NCBI GenBank assembly: GCA_944342015.1
Contig: CALVMC010000002.1
Span: 1 to 64,000, forward strand
Reading direction: 5' to 3'
DNA from: an uncultured Clostridia bacterium
GTDB lineage: Bacteria; Bacillota; Clostridia; Christensenellales; CALVMC01
DNA: 64,000 nucleotides
Below, in pieces: positions 26,388 to 34,567 of this stretch. The position numbers and the translations under genes are program-made. Position 1 is the first letter of the stretch. The number at the start of each line of letters is the position of its first letter. Under the pieces are notes generated by a model. It did no database searches. It saw nothing but the letters and a program-made list of their open reading frames with translations, and was not told the DNA's origin.

Positions 26388-27458
26388 TTAAAGTTCCTGA
26401 TTTGAAAGCAAAGCGTTCTGACCTTCGATTTGAAGGGCTTCTATCATTGCTTCTATATCTCCTTCCATAAAAGAAGGAAGAGAATATAAAGTCAGTCCTA
26501 TTCTGTGATCGGTAACCCTTCCTTGCGGAAAGTTATAGGTTCTTATACGCTCCGACCTGTCGCCTGTTCCGACCTGATTTTTACGGTTGTCTGCGTACTG
26601 TTTATCGCTTTGCGACTGATAGAAATCGTATACTTTACTTTTAAGGACTTTCATGGCCCTTTCTCTGTTTTTGATTTGAGACCTTTCGTCCTGACTTGTT
26701 ACCACGATACCCGTGGGAAAATGAGTTATACGGATAGCCGACTCTGTTTTATTGACATGCTGGCCGCCCGCCCCGCTGCTTCTGTAAGTATCGATTTTGA
26801 TATCCTTGTCGAGAATTTCCACTTCGACATCTTCGACTTCGGGAAGCACGGCAACGGTTACCGTCGAAGTATGAACTCTGCCCTGCGATTCGGTTTCGGG
26901 AACTCGCTGAACTCTGTGTACTCCGCTTTCGTATTTGAGTTTACTGTAAACGCCTTTACCTGAAATAAGTACAACGCCCTCTTTAAGACTACCGAGTTCA
27001 TTTTCGTTCATATCGATAACTTCTACCTTCCACTTCATATTTTCCGCATAACGCATATACATTCTCATAAGTTCGTTTGCAAAAAGTCCCGCCTCGTCTC
27101 CGCCGGCTCCCGCCCTGATTTCGAGAACCACGTTTTTCTTGTCGTTAGGGTCTTGCGGAAGAAGAAGTATTTTAAGTTCTTCCGTCAGTTTCTCTATTTT
27201 TTTCTGACAGTCTTTATATTCTTCGGAAGCAAGTTCTTTGAGTTCGTTGTCTTTTTCGTTGTTCATAATATCGGAACATTCGTCCATATTTTTTTTGACT
27301 TTCAGATATTCCTTATACTTATCTGCCTTTTCCGTAAGATCGGATTGTTCTTTGACATAAGATTGCCAGAGAGTTTGATTGGCAATAATTTCGGGCTTTG
27401 AAATAAGCTCGTTCAACTCTTCATATCTTTTTAAAACTGCGTCAAGTTTATCAAACAT
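26388..27458 (-). CDS. prfA: Peptide chain release factor 1
   Basis: The 356-aa protein has the GGQ motif (GAGGQHVNKTESAIRITH, about residue 230) and the codon-reading PETESQGR region of RF1, which recognises UAA and UAG. An AGAGG ribosome site precedes the ATG. It follows the YqhQ-PrmC fusion by one base; PrmC is the enzyme that methylates the GGQ glutamine. Confidence 0.97.
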   Translation of the reverse strand: MFDKLDAVLKRYEELNELISKPEIIANQTLWQSYVKEQSDLTEKADKYKEYLKVKKNMDECSDIMNNEKDNELKELASEEYKDCQKKIEKLTEELKILLLPQDPNDKKNVVLEIRAGAGGDEAGLFANELMRMYMRYAENMKWKVEVIDMNENELGSLKEGVVLISGKGVYSKLKYESGVHRVQRVPETESQGRVHTSTVTVAVLPEVEDVEVEILDKDIKIDTYRSSGAGGQHVNKTESAIRITHFPTGIVVTSQDERSQIKNRERAMKVLKSKVYDFYQSQSDKQYADNRKNQVGTGDRSERIRTYNFPQGRVTDHRIGLTLYSLPSFMEGDIEAMIEALQIEGQNALLSNQEL

Positions 27459-27459
27459 T

Positions 27460-29298
27460 TTAACCTCTTTTTAGCACTGCAATCCTTAAAATGCCGCTAT
27501 AATCCTCTGAAAATTCAATATTTTTATATTTTTCGCCGAACAAAGAAATTATATCTTCGCTCTGACCTGCCCCGATTTCGAGAACGAGAATGCCTTTATC
27601 GGTGAGAAATTCATCGCTGTTTTGAGCTAAAATTCTGTAATAATCCAATCCGTCCGCACCGCCGTCGAGAGCCTTCAAAGGTTCTTTTTTGACCTCTTCC
27701 TGTAAACCTTTTATATCCTCCGATTTGATATAAGGCGGATTACAGAAAACGATATCGAATTTTTTTCCTTTTAATTTTTTGAACATATCGCTTTTTATGA
27801 ACTTTATTTCGGCGTCGTTGAGTTTAGCGTTTTTCCTTGCTTTCTTAATTGCTTTTGAAGAAATATCGGAAGCCGTAACATTAAGGTCAGGCAGCTGTTT
27901 TTTGAAAGCTATTGCCGCAGCGCCGCTGCCCGTACATAAATCGAGAAGGGATTTTGCATTTATATCCTTACAGATATTCAAAGCTTTTTCTACCGCAAGT
28001 TCGGTTTCGGGACGAGGGATAAGAACGCTTTCATCGACGTTTATGCGATAGCCGTAAAACTCAGTGTACCCTAAAATATATTGCAAAGGTTTTCCTAAAG
28101 ACTTTTCCTTTGCCATAAAATATGCTCTGTTGTGCTGTATTAAAGTTACTGTAAGAAGTGTTGAAAGTTCCTGTCTTTTAAGTCCGGTTACTTCGCAGAA
28201 AATCCAATCGGTATCGGAATCTTCCTTAACTAACTCTTTAATCATTTCACGGCTTTTCGAATACTCGACGGGGTCTGAAAAATTCGTTGTTTTAATCTGA
28301 GGATTTTCATCGAGTTCCAGTACCGTTTTAAAGGCTTTTATAGCAACTTCAACCATTTCGTCGGTCGGCTGTTTTGTGGTAAGTTTTTGAAGCCATAATC
28401 CCGGCGCCTTTAAAATTCTTACGAAAAGATTATCGAACTTTGCAAGGAATTTAAGTATCTCGTAGGAAATTCCCGCAACGAGAGGCAAAAGGGCAAGCCT
28501 TATAATGACTCTGAGCCAAAGACTTTCCTGCCACCCTGCAATAAGAGAAAAAAGAAGAATACTGATAACTAGAACGATAAATGTAAATGTAGTACCGCAT
28601 CTGTCGTGAACGGTTGACATTTTTTGGGCGTTTTCAACGGTAAGTTCTAAATTGTGTTCGTAACACGAAATGGTCTTATGCTCTGCGCCGTGATACATAA
28701 AGGTTCTTTTAATATCTTTCATAAAAGAAATACTGACGATATAAACAATGAAAATAATCATTCTTATTACGCCTTCGCAAAGATTTTTATAAATGGCGTG
28801 AGCATGATATAAAGCGTCTATTTCAAACAGTAACGAGGTAAGATAATTAGGCAAAATAACAAAAAGAGCAATGGCAATGGCAAGTCCTAAAAGTACTGAA
28901 ATAATCGTAATAAGCGTCGTTGCGCTGATTTTTAGTTTTTTTGAAACAAACTTTTCGAATTTACTTGGCTCTTCCTGAATATCCGCCCCGTAAACTTCCG
29001 CAGAGCGCATCATATCGGAAATGCCGGTAAAAAGCGACATAAAAAAACTGATAACCCCTCTTATAATAGGGATTCTGAAAATAATATTTTTTTCTTTAAC
29101 GCTTTTATGCCTCGAACTTTCGACAACTATCGTTCCGTCCGGAGAGCGGACGGCAATAGCCTTGCTTTTACTGCCTCTCATCATAACGCCTTCGAGAACT
29201 GCCTGACCGCCAATATTACTGCAAAACTTTTTGGTTTTTTTAATTTTGTCTTTTTTAAGTTTATTATTAACGGTATTTTCCTTTTGCTCTGCTTCCAT
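27460..29298 (-). CDS. prmC: Fusion of YqhQ-type membrane protein and PrmC methyltransferase
   Basis: One uninterrupted 612-aa frame carries two proteins that are usually separate neighbours. Residues about 28-330 are DUF1385/YqhQ, with GGQAVLEGVMMRG at the start, several hydrophobic helices and MYHGAEHKTISCYE. Residues about 350-612 are the release-factor glutamine methyltransferase PrmC, with LLDLCTGSGAAAIA and the catalytic NPPY at 520-523. The fusion would tether the enzyme to the membrane. I place the start at 29298 (MEAEQKEN); the frame is open for 44 more codons upstream, into the rpmE region, without ribosome-site support. It lies between rpmE and prfA. Confidence 0.9.
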   Translation of the reverse strand: MEAEQKENTVNNKLKKDKIKKTKKFCSNIGGQAVLEGVMMRGSKSKAIAVRSPDGTIVVESSRHKSVKEKNIIFRIPIIRGVISFFMSLFTGISDMMRSAEVYGADIQEEPSKFEKFVSKKLKISATTLITIISVLLGLAIAIALFVILPNYLTSLLFEIDALYHAHAIYKNLCEGVIRMIIFIVYIVSISFMKDIKRTFMYHGAEHKTISCYEHNLELTVENAQKMSTVHDRCGTTFTFIVLVISILLFSLIAGWQESLWLRVIIRLALLPLVAGISYEILKFLAKFDNLFVRILKAPGLWLQKLTTKQPTDEMVEVAIKAFKTVLELDENPQIKTTNFSDPVEYSKSREMIKELVKEDSDTDWIFCEVTGLKRQELSTLLTVTLIQHNRAYFMAKEKSLGKPLQYILGYTEFYGYRINVDESVLIPRPETELAVEKALNICKDINAKSLLDLCTGSGAAAIAFKKQLPDLNVTASDISSKAIKKARKNAKLNDAEIKFIKSDMFKKLKGKKFDIVFCNPPYIKSEDIKGLQEEVKKEPLKALDGGADGLDYYRILAQNSDEFLTDKGILVLEIGAGQSEDIISLFGEKYKNIEFSEDYSGILRIAVLKRG

Positions 29299-29374
29299 AT
29301 ACGGTATATATCCTTTAAAAAATAAATTGCTAAACTTATTTAAGCTTAGCAATCGAAACGGCTTATAGACGATT

Positions 29375-29581
29375 TCAATTAAGATTGAAACGTTTTTTGA
29401 ATTTATCGACTCTGCCGCCCGTATCGACAAGTTTCTGTTTACCCGTAAAGTACGGATGACATTTATTGCAAATATCGACTTTTATAAGGTCGGTATTTTT
29501 GGTTGTACCCATCATAAAAGTTTCACCGCAGGCACAAACTACTTTAACCTGTCTGTATTCGGGATGAATATCCTTTTTCAT
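29375..29581 (-). CDS. rpmE: Ribosomal protein L31 (zinc type)
   Basis: The 68-aa protein matches L31 of the zinc-binding type: CACGETF and [10 protein letters not shown] supply four cysteines and the C-terminus is basic. A GAGGTG ribosome site precedes the ATG. It heads rpmE-yqhQ/prmC-prfA. Confidence 0.95.
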   Translation of the reverse strand: MKKDIHPEYRQVKVVCACGETFMMGTTKNTDLIKVDICNKCHPYFTGKQKLVDTGGRVDKFKKRFNLN

Positions 29582-29623
29582 TTATATCACCTCTTAAATT
29601 TTACAATCGTTAGTTACTTTAAC

Positions 29624-29652
29624 AGTATAAATATTTTTAATAATTAAGTCAA
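29624..29652 (-). promoter_or_regulatory. Promoter of rpmE-prmC-prfA
   Basis: TTGACT, 17 nt, TATACT on the minus strand, about 43 nt before the rpmE ATG. I saw no S-box-like or L31 autoregulatory structure in the short leader. Confidence 0.75.
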
Positions 29653-29725
29653 ATAAATTTAACTTATTTTTTATATATTATTGACGATACATAATAATAA
29701 CAAACAAAATAGAATAAATAACGCC

Positions 29726-29754
29726 TTTACAACGGAAAATCAGTATGATATAAT
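29726..29754 (+). promoter_or_regulatory. Promoter of the MDR reductase gene
   Basis: TTTACA, 17 nt, TATAAT. Transcription would start about 17 nt before the ATG and include AAGGAG. Confidence 0.8.
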
Positions 29755-29777
29755 AAATAATCGATTAAGGAGAATTT

Positions 29778-30782
29778 ATGAAAACCTGGAAAATCACCGC
29801 ACCGAAAACATTTGAACTTGTCGACGACGATACTATACTTACAAAAGGATATATAAAAGTAAAAATAAAGTATACTTTTTTTTCTTCGACCGATGTAATG
29901 GTATATAATAATACTGCGGACATTAAATATCCTATAACGCCGTGCAGAATGGCCGTGGGCGTCGTATCGGAAGTATTCAGCGAATGCGGTTTTGAAATGG
30001 GACAACGGGTAGTACTTACCCCTTATGTGGATTTGTCGACCAATCCTCTAGAAAAGAAGGAAAAAATCAGAAAGAATATAGACGTAATGGGATTTAACCG
30101 CAACGGATTTCTTGCCGATTATGTAATAGTTCCCCTTGAAAATGTAACCGCCCTGCCCGAAGGAATCAGTGATACGAGCGCATTATTTATAGAATATATA
30201 GCGATATCGTCAAAGACATACGATGTGCTTGAAATGTGTAAAAAGCAGTATGTTGCCATACTTGGCGGAAACATTCAGGGAAATATATTTGCGCAGCTTT
30301 CAATGTACCATCAGTGCATACCGATACTTATAGACGGAGACGAAAACAAGCTCAATCTTGCGCAGGATAACGGAATATATTATACAATAAACAGCAGCAA
30401 GGAAAATGTGGTAAGGAGTGTTTTGGAAATAACCGGCGGACAAATGGCGGATCACTGTATTTACAATTATTCCGACACACAGAATGTATCCGATATATTA
30501 AAACTTACTAAAAAATGCGGTAAGATAGGAATAATAGGATACGCCCACGATAAAATAGATATGCATGTCGATATGAGTCCGGTACTCGACAACCAACTTA
30601 CGATATTCGGCATAAGCAACGGATATAAGGAAAAATTAACCGCAATAAATTTATTACAGAATAAAGCAATACTTGTCGATAACTTTATAGGAGAAACGGT
30701 AGGACTGCTCGACGCTCCTATGGAATTTAAAAAATTCGATTCTGAATATTGCAGATTTAAAAAGGTAATAGTAAGCTGTTAA
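29778..30782 (+). CDS. Zinc-less MDR-family dehydrogenase
   Basis: The 334-aa protein has the two-domain medium-chain dehydrogenase fold: an N-terminal GroES-like domain and a Rossmann domain (VAILGGNIQGNIFAQL, an altered GxGxxG, near residue 155). Both zinc sites look lost. The usual catalytic Cys before TD is Ser (FFSSTDVMVY), no GHE follows PITPCR, and the four-cysteine structural loop is replaced by a Lys/Asn-rich segment. That argues against alcohol dehydrogenase activity and for a reductase or a repurposed protein. It stands alone, divergent from rpmE. Confidence 0.75.
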   Translation: MKTWKITAPKTFELVDDDTILTKGYIKVKIKYTFFSSTDVMVYNNTADIKYPITPCRMAVGVVSEVFSECGFEMGQRVVLTPYVDLSTNPLEKKEKIRKNIDVMGFNRNGFLADYVIVPLENVTALPEGISDTSALFIEYIAISSKTYDVLEMCKKQYVAILGGNIQGNIFAQLSMYHQCIPILIDGDENKLNLAQDNGIYYTINSSKENVVRSVLEITGGQMADHCIYNYSDTQNVSDILKLTKKCGKIGIIGYAHDKIDMHVDMSPVLDNQLTIFGISNGYKEKLTAINLLQNKAILVDNFIGETVGLLDAPMEFKKFDSEYCRFKKVIVSC

Positions 30783-30821
30783 ATCGATTGAAAAAATTTA
30801 AACAACAAATATGTTGAAAGA

Positions 30822-32159
30822 TTATTTTTTGCAGATATTTTCGGCGAGTTTATCTATATTCCCCGCCCCTAATACCAAAAGGTAGTCTTTTTTTGTTATC
30901 GTTTTTTTCAGATATTCTTCGCATTCGAAATAGTTTGAAAAATACTTAGCTCTAATTCTCTTGCGAGTTTCACTGTAAAGGGTAAAAGAATCGGTTCCCA
31001 TATCGGGAGTTTCTCTTGCGGGATATGTGGGTAGAAAACAAACTTCATAAGCCATATCGAAAGATTTCGTAAATTCTTCGAAAAGCCTTTTGGTTCTCGA
31101 ATATGTATGCGGTTCGAAAACAACGAACAGCTTCCCTTTCGTAAGTTTAGACGCAGTATCGACAACTGCCTGTATTTCGCTTGGGTGATGAGCGTAATCG
31201 GTAATTACGGGAGCGTCGTTAAGTTTTCCTACCGTTTCAAAGCGCCGTTCCGTCCCTTTAAAACTTTCAAGTCCTTTTTTTATACAAAGCTTATCTATTC
31301 CCGAATAATCGGCAACGGCAACGCATGCAAGAGCATTATCGACATTATGTCTTCCTGAAACGCCCAAGCGGATTTTAACAAGGAAATCGCCGTTTTTTAA
31401 AACATCGAATTCATATTTTTCGTTACGGTCATAAATATTCACGGCACGAAAATCTCCGTTATTTGCGAATGTAATTTTATCTGCAAAAGTATTGAGTTCG
31501 GCAAAATTTGCGTTTATAACCGCACATTTTTTAGCTTTTTTGGTAAATTCGTCAAAAGCGTTATGAATATCTTCATAATTTTTATAGCAGTCCGGATGGT
31601 CCTGTTCGACATTAAGAACTACGGAAATATCGGAATCGATACTTAAAAAACTTCTTTTATATTCGCAAGCCTCCGTAATAAAATAATCGTAACCGCTGAA
31701 ATAGTATCCCCCTGAAAAATCCTGAGCGTTCCCCCCTATATGCAACAGAAATCTTTTATCGCTGACTTTGAAAATTTTTCCAAGCATTGCAGTTGCGGTA
31801 GTTTTTCCGTGCGTTCCCGAAATTGCAATAACGGTTTTACAACTCTTTGCAATAAGGGCAAGAAGTTCTTTTCTTTTTATAACCTTTAAATTATTTTTTA
31901 AAGCATAAACCAATTCGGGATTATCTTCTTTTATCGCCGCATTTGCAACGACAAGCTTACAGTCCTTTAACTTATCGGTATCACAGCCGCAATATGCGTC
32001 GATACCTCTGCTTTTGAGTTTTTCCATATTTTTGCCGAATACCGCATCCGAACCGCTTACCTTTTTACCGATATCGGAAAGATATTCTGCAAGCACGCAC
32101 ATACTGACACCGCCTGCACCTATCAGATGCACACGCTCGTAATCGTCTAAATTAATCAT
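30822..32159 (-). CDS. murC: UDP-N-acetylmuramate-L-alanine ligase
   Basis: The 445-aa Mur ligase has the N-terminal Rossmann motif LIGAGGVSMCVLAEYL, the ATP loop GTHGKTTATAM near residue 113, the central ITEACEYKRSFLS and the late DYAHHPSEI of MurC. It adds L-alanine to UDP-MurNAc in cell-wall synthesis. It appears monocistronic. There is no Shine-Dalgarno; a strong promoter ends 5 nt before the ATG. Confidence 0.97.
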   Translation of the reverse strand: MINLDDYERVHLIGAGGVSMCVLAEYLSDIGKKVSGSDAVFGKNMEKLKSRGIDAYCGCDTDKLKDCKLVVANAAIKEDNPELVYALKNNLKVIKRKELLALIAKSCKTVIAISGTHGKTTATAMLGKIFKVSDKRFLLHIGGNAQDFSGGYYFSGYDYFITEACEYKRSFLSIDSDISVVLNVEQDHPDCYKNYEDIHNAFDEFTKKAKKCAVINANFAELNTFADKITFANNGDFRAVNIYDRNEKYEFDVLKNGDFLVKIRLGVSGRHNVDNALACVAVADYSGIDKLCIKKGLESFKGTERRFETVGKLNDAPVITDYAHHPSEIQAVVDTASKLTKGKLFVVFEPHTYSRTKRLFEEFTKSFDMAYEVCFLPTYPARETPDMGTDSFTLYSETRKRIRAKYFSNYFECEEYLKKTITKKDYLLVLGAGNIDKLAENICKK

Positions 32160-32164
32160 ACGGC

Positions 32165-32193
32165 ATTATATGCACAACAAAATAAAATGTTAA
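32165..32193 (-). promoter_or_regulatory. Promoter of murC, -10 box 5 nt from ATG
   Basis: TTAACA, 17 nt, TATAAT, then GCCGT and ATG. This is a near-consensus promoter and leaves no room for an untranslated leader; the +1 would be the A of ATG or the next base. Confidence 0.7.
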
Positions 32194-32357
32194 AAAGCAA
32201 ATTTGAATTAAAATCGAGTAAACAAGCATTAGTTCAGATTCAATAAAAAAATAATAAAATATATTAATCAAAAAAATTCTATACAATTTTCGATTTATTT
32301 AAAAAATTGTTTAAATCAACAGAATTTTTATTTTAAAAAATTATTTTTCAAAAAGTA

Positions 32358-32386
32358 TTGTAAAAAGTCGAAAAATTTATTATAAT
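32358..32386 (+). promoter_or_regulatory. Promoter of spoVG
   Basis: TTGTAA, 17 nt, TATAAT. This looks like the housekeeping type; no clear sigma-H pattern is seen, although spoVG is under sigma-H in Bacillus. The 170 nt between this and the murC promoter are AT-rich and carry no recognisable feature. Confidence 0.75.
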
Positions 32387-32425
32387 ATAAATATATTAGC
32401 TTTAAGCAATAGGAAGGTGGGAAAA

Positions 32426-32701
32426 TTGAAAATAACAGATGTGAGAATCAGGTTGGTGAAAAAGAACGAAGGCAGACTTAAAGCTGTAGCTTCGATAATA
32501 TTCGACGATTGTTTTGCTCTACACGACATTAAAATAATCGAAGGTGAAAGCGAGTGTTTTGTTGCAATGCCGAGCAAAAAAACACCTAGCGGTGAATTTA
32601 AAGATGTTGCACATCCTATAAACACCGAAACGAGAGAAATGATACGGCAAACCATTTTGGACGCATACAAAAAAACCGAAGAAGAAAGTCAAGGTAATTA
32701 A
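32426..32701 (+). CDS. spoVG: Septation/RNA-binding regulator SpoVG
   Basis: The 91-aa protein matches SpoVG, beginning KITDVRIRLV and including AVASIIFDDCFALHDIKIIEG and FVAMPSKKTPSGEFKDVAHPI. SpoVG binds nucleic acid and affects septation, sporulation and other regulons. I choose the TTG at 32426: AGGTGG lies 5 nt before it, the spacing is ideal, and the family starts at this residue. A GTG nine bases earlier sits on the ribosome site itself. Confidence 0.93.
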   Translation: MKITDVRIRLVKKNEGRLKAVASIIFDDCFALHDIKIIEGESECFVAMPSKKTPSGEFKDVAHPINTETREMIRQTILDAYKKTEEESQGN

Positions 32702-32798
32702 TCTTATATAAAAATCTTTAAAGTTAATTCGATATTTTATCGGTTCTTAAAGAATCGGTTTAATTGTTTTCGGAAATTTTATCGATTTTGATTTAATC

Positions 32799-32849
32799 AA
32801 CCGGTCGCAGTAAGCCTTTAAACGGCAAAAGACTGCGTCCGGTTTTTTT
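32799..32849 (+). terminator. Strong terminator of spoVG
   Basis: The outer stem AACCGG/CCGGTT continues into CGCAGT/ACTGCG with an inner GCC/GGC pairing, followed by seven T residues. It is about 100 nt past the stop. Confidence 0.85.
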
Positions 32850-32867
32850 GTAAATTAGTTATAAATT

Positions 32868-34415
32868 TTAATAAGGCAGACTTATAATATCTTTTAATTC
32901 GAAATATAATCCCCTGAGACTTTTATAAAGATTTTTATAAACTCTGTTAAACAATTCGTTATAAATTTTAGTTGCCTGTTTATTCGGTTTGAATTCATCT
33001 GTATATTTAACCATATTTTTAACAGCCTCTTCTAAGTCGGAAAACTCCCCTATGGAAACGAATGCGAGCATAGCGACTCCGAGTCCGCTTGTTTCGTAAG
33101 TCTGAACCCTGTATACGGGAAGCCCGAACATATCCGCAGTTATCTGGCAAATAGAATTGCTTTGAGATCCGCCGCCCGATACGGTAATTCTTTCGACTTT
33201 ATGAGGTAATTTCTTTTCTATGTTTTCCATTCCTTCTTTAAGAGCATAACCGATACCTTCTATTATCGCCCTGTAAATATGAGCTCTCGTGTGAACATCG
33301 GAAAAACCTATTATCGAACCTTTTGCTTCGGGAATTTTGAGATCGGGCGACCAGTAAGGTTGCAAAATCAGTCCGTCACTTCCCGGCGGTACCCTACTCA
33401 ACATTTTATCGAGAAGGTCTTCGGCGGGAATGTTGAGTTTTTTAGCTTCTTCCACTTCAATCTGAGCAAACTGCTCCTTAAACCAGGTAATAAGCCAATA
33501 TCCTCTGTAAACCTGTAATTCCGGACAGTAATAACCGGGTCTCAAAGACACATAAGCCGGCATAAATTTTTGAGGTTCTACATATTTTTTCGTATTAATT
33601 TCGACTGTTGCAGCCGTCCCGAAACTCAAAGCTGCGCTTTTCTCGTCGAGACAACCTGTACCTATACTCTCGCAACATTTATCGCCGCCGCCAAGAATAA
33701 AAGGAATACCCTGTTTGATACCGGTTTTTTCGGAAGCCTCTTTTGTGATGCTTCCTATAACGGTGCCCGGCTCTTTTAAATCTACCATAAGTTCAGGAGG
33801 GGTATTGTAAACATAATAGTTCATTGATTTTTTGGTAAGCCATTTTTTATTTTTGAAATCGAAAGGAAGATGCCCTGCCGTGTTTGCAGTACTGTCTACG
33901 AATCTGCCCGTAAAGAAGTAATTGAAATAAGCGGAAATAAAAGCTATTTTATAGGTTTTATCCCAAATATCTTTTTCATTTTCACGAATCCAATTCGTCT
34001 TCATTATACTTCTTTGAGTTTTTGCAACATCATACATTTTAACAAGCTTGTAAAGAACGGTACGGGACAACGGAAAAGGATAATCATTTCTTGCAAATCT
34101 TTTATCGAGCCAAACAAGAACCGGCCTTAAAAGATTATAATTTTCATCGACGAAAATAGTTGTGTCTCGCATAGTGGTAACGGTGACGCCCGCTATATTT
34201 TCCCACTCGTTCGGGAATTCTTTTTTGAGTTCGAGACTTGCTTTGCAAATATTTTCAATGTAAACATCCATATCCTGTTCGGCATAGTTTTTTTCTCTTG
34301 AATAATAGGCCTGATAGTTTATTTTCTTTTTTGCGACAAGGTTCCCTTTTTTATCGAAAAGCATAGCACGAATACTTTGAGTACCGCAATCGAAAACAAG
34401 AATTAAAGGTTCCAT
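32868..34415 (-). CDS. FGGY-family carbohydrate kinase
   Basis: The 515-aa protein has the FGGY actin-like ATPase fold: VFDCGTQSIRAMLFD at the N-terminus, GGGDKCCESIGTG mid-way, and VSGGGSQSNSICQITADMFG in the ATP site of domain II. The sugar cannot be named; xylulose, glycerol and gluconate kinases share these motifs. A GGTGA ribosome site precedes the ATG. No sugar isomerase or transporter lies next to it. Confidence 0.88.
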   Translation of the reverse strand: MEPLILVFDCGTQSIRAMLFDKKGNLVAKKKINYQAYYSREKNYAEQDMDVYIENICKASLELKKEFPNEWENIAGVTVTTMRDTTIFVDENYNLLRPVLVWLDKRFARNDYPFPLSRTVLYKLVKMYDVAKTQRSIMKTNWIRENEKDIWDKTYKIAFISAYFNYFFTGRFVDSTANTAGHLPFDFKNKKWLTKKSMNYYVYNTPPELMVDLKEPGTVIGSITKEASEKTGIKQGIPFILGGGDKCCESIGTGCLDEKSAALSFGTAATVEINTKKYVEPQKFMPAYVSLRPGYYCPELQVYRGYWLITWFKEQFAQIEVEEAKKLNIPAEDLLDKMLSRVPPGSDGLILQPYWSPDLKIPEAKGSIIGFSDVHTRAHIYRAIIEGIGYALKEGMENIEKKLPHKVERITVSGGGSQSNSICQITADMFGLPVYRVQTYETSGLGVAMLAFVSIGEFSDLEEAVKNMVKYTDEFKPNKQATKIYNELFNRVYKNLYKSLRGLYFELKDIISLPY

Positions 34416-34444
34416 AATTCACCTCTGAAATATTTTCTAATGCA

Positions 34445-34473
34445 ATTATATTAACTATGAATATGATTTACAA
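34445..34473 (-). promoter_or_regulatory. Promoter of the FGGY kinase gene
   Basis: TTGTAA, 17 nt, TATAAT on the minus strand, about 30 nt before the ATG. Confidence 0.75.
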
Positions 34474-34480
34474 CAGATAT

Positions 34481-34525
34481 AAAAAAACGGCTGATTTTAG
34501 TCGGTTGACCGACCGATAAGCCGTT
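34481..34525 (-). terminator. Terminator of argF-PAP2-AMP ligase operon
   Basis: The outer arms AACGGCT/AGCCGTT enclose an inner GTCGGT/ACCGAC hairpin. On the minus strand a run of seven T residues follows. Confidence 0.85.
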
Positions 34526-34567
34526 AAAACGAACCCTAAAACAAGAATAATGTAAAAATTCAAAAAA

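Noticed and set aside
28064-28300. Plus-strand frames opposite prmC and other long genes
   Set aside because: They are antisense shadows of well-supported genes with no ribosome sites.
32357-32425. Sigma-H promoter for spoVG
   Set aside because: The upstream region reads as a housekeeping promoter (TTGTAA-17-TATAAT) and I could not find the AGGA/GAAT pattern.
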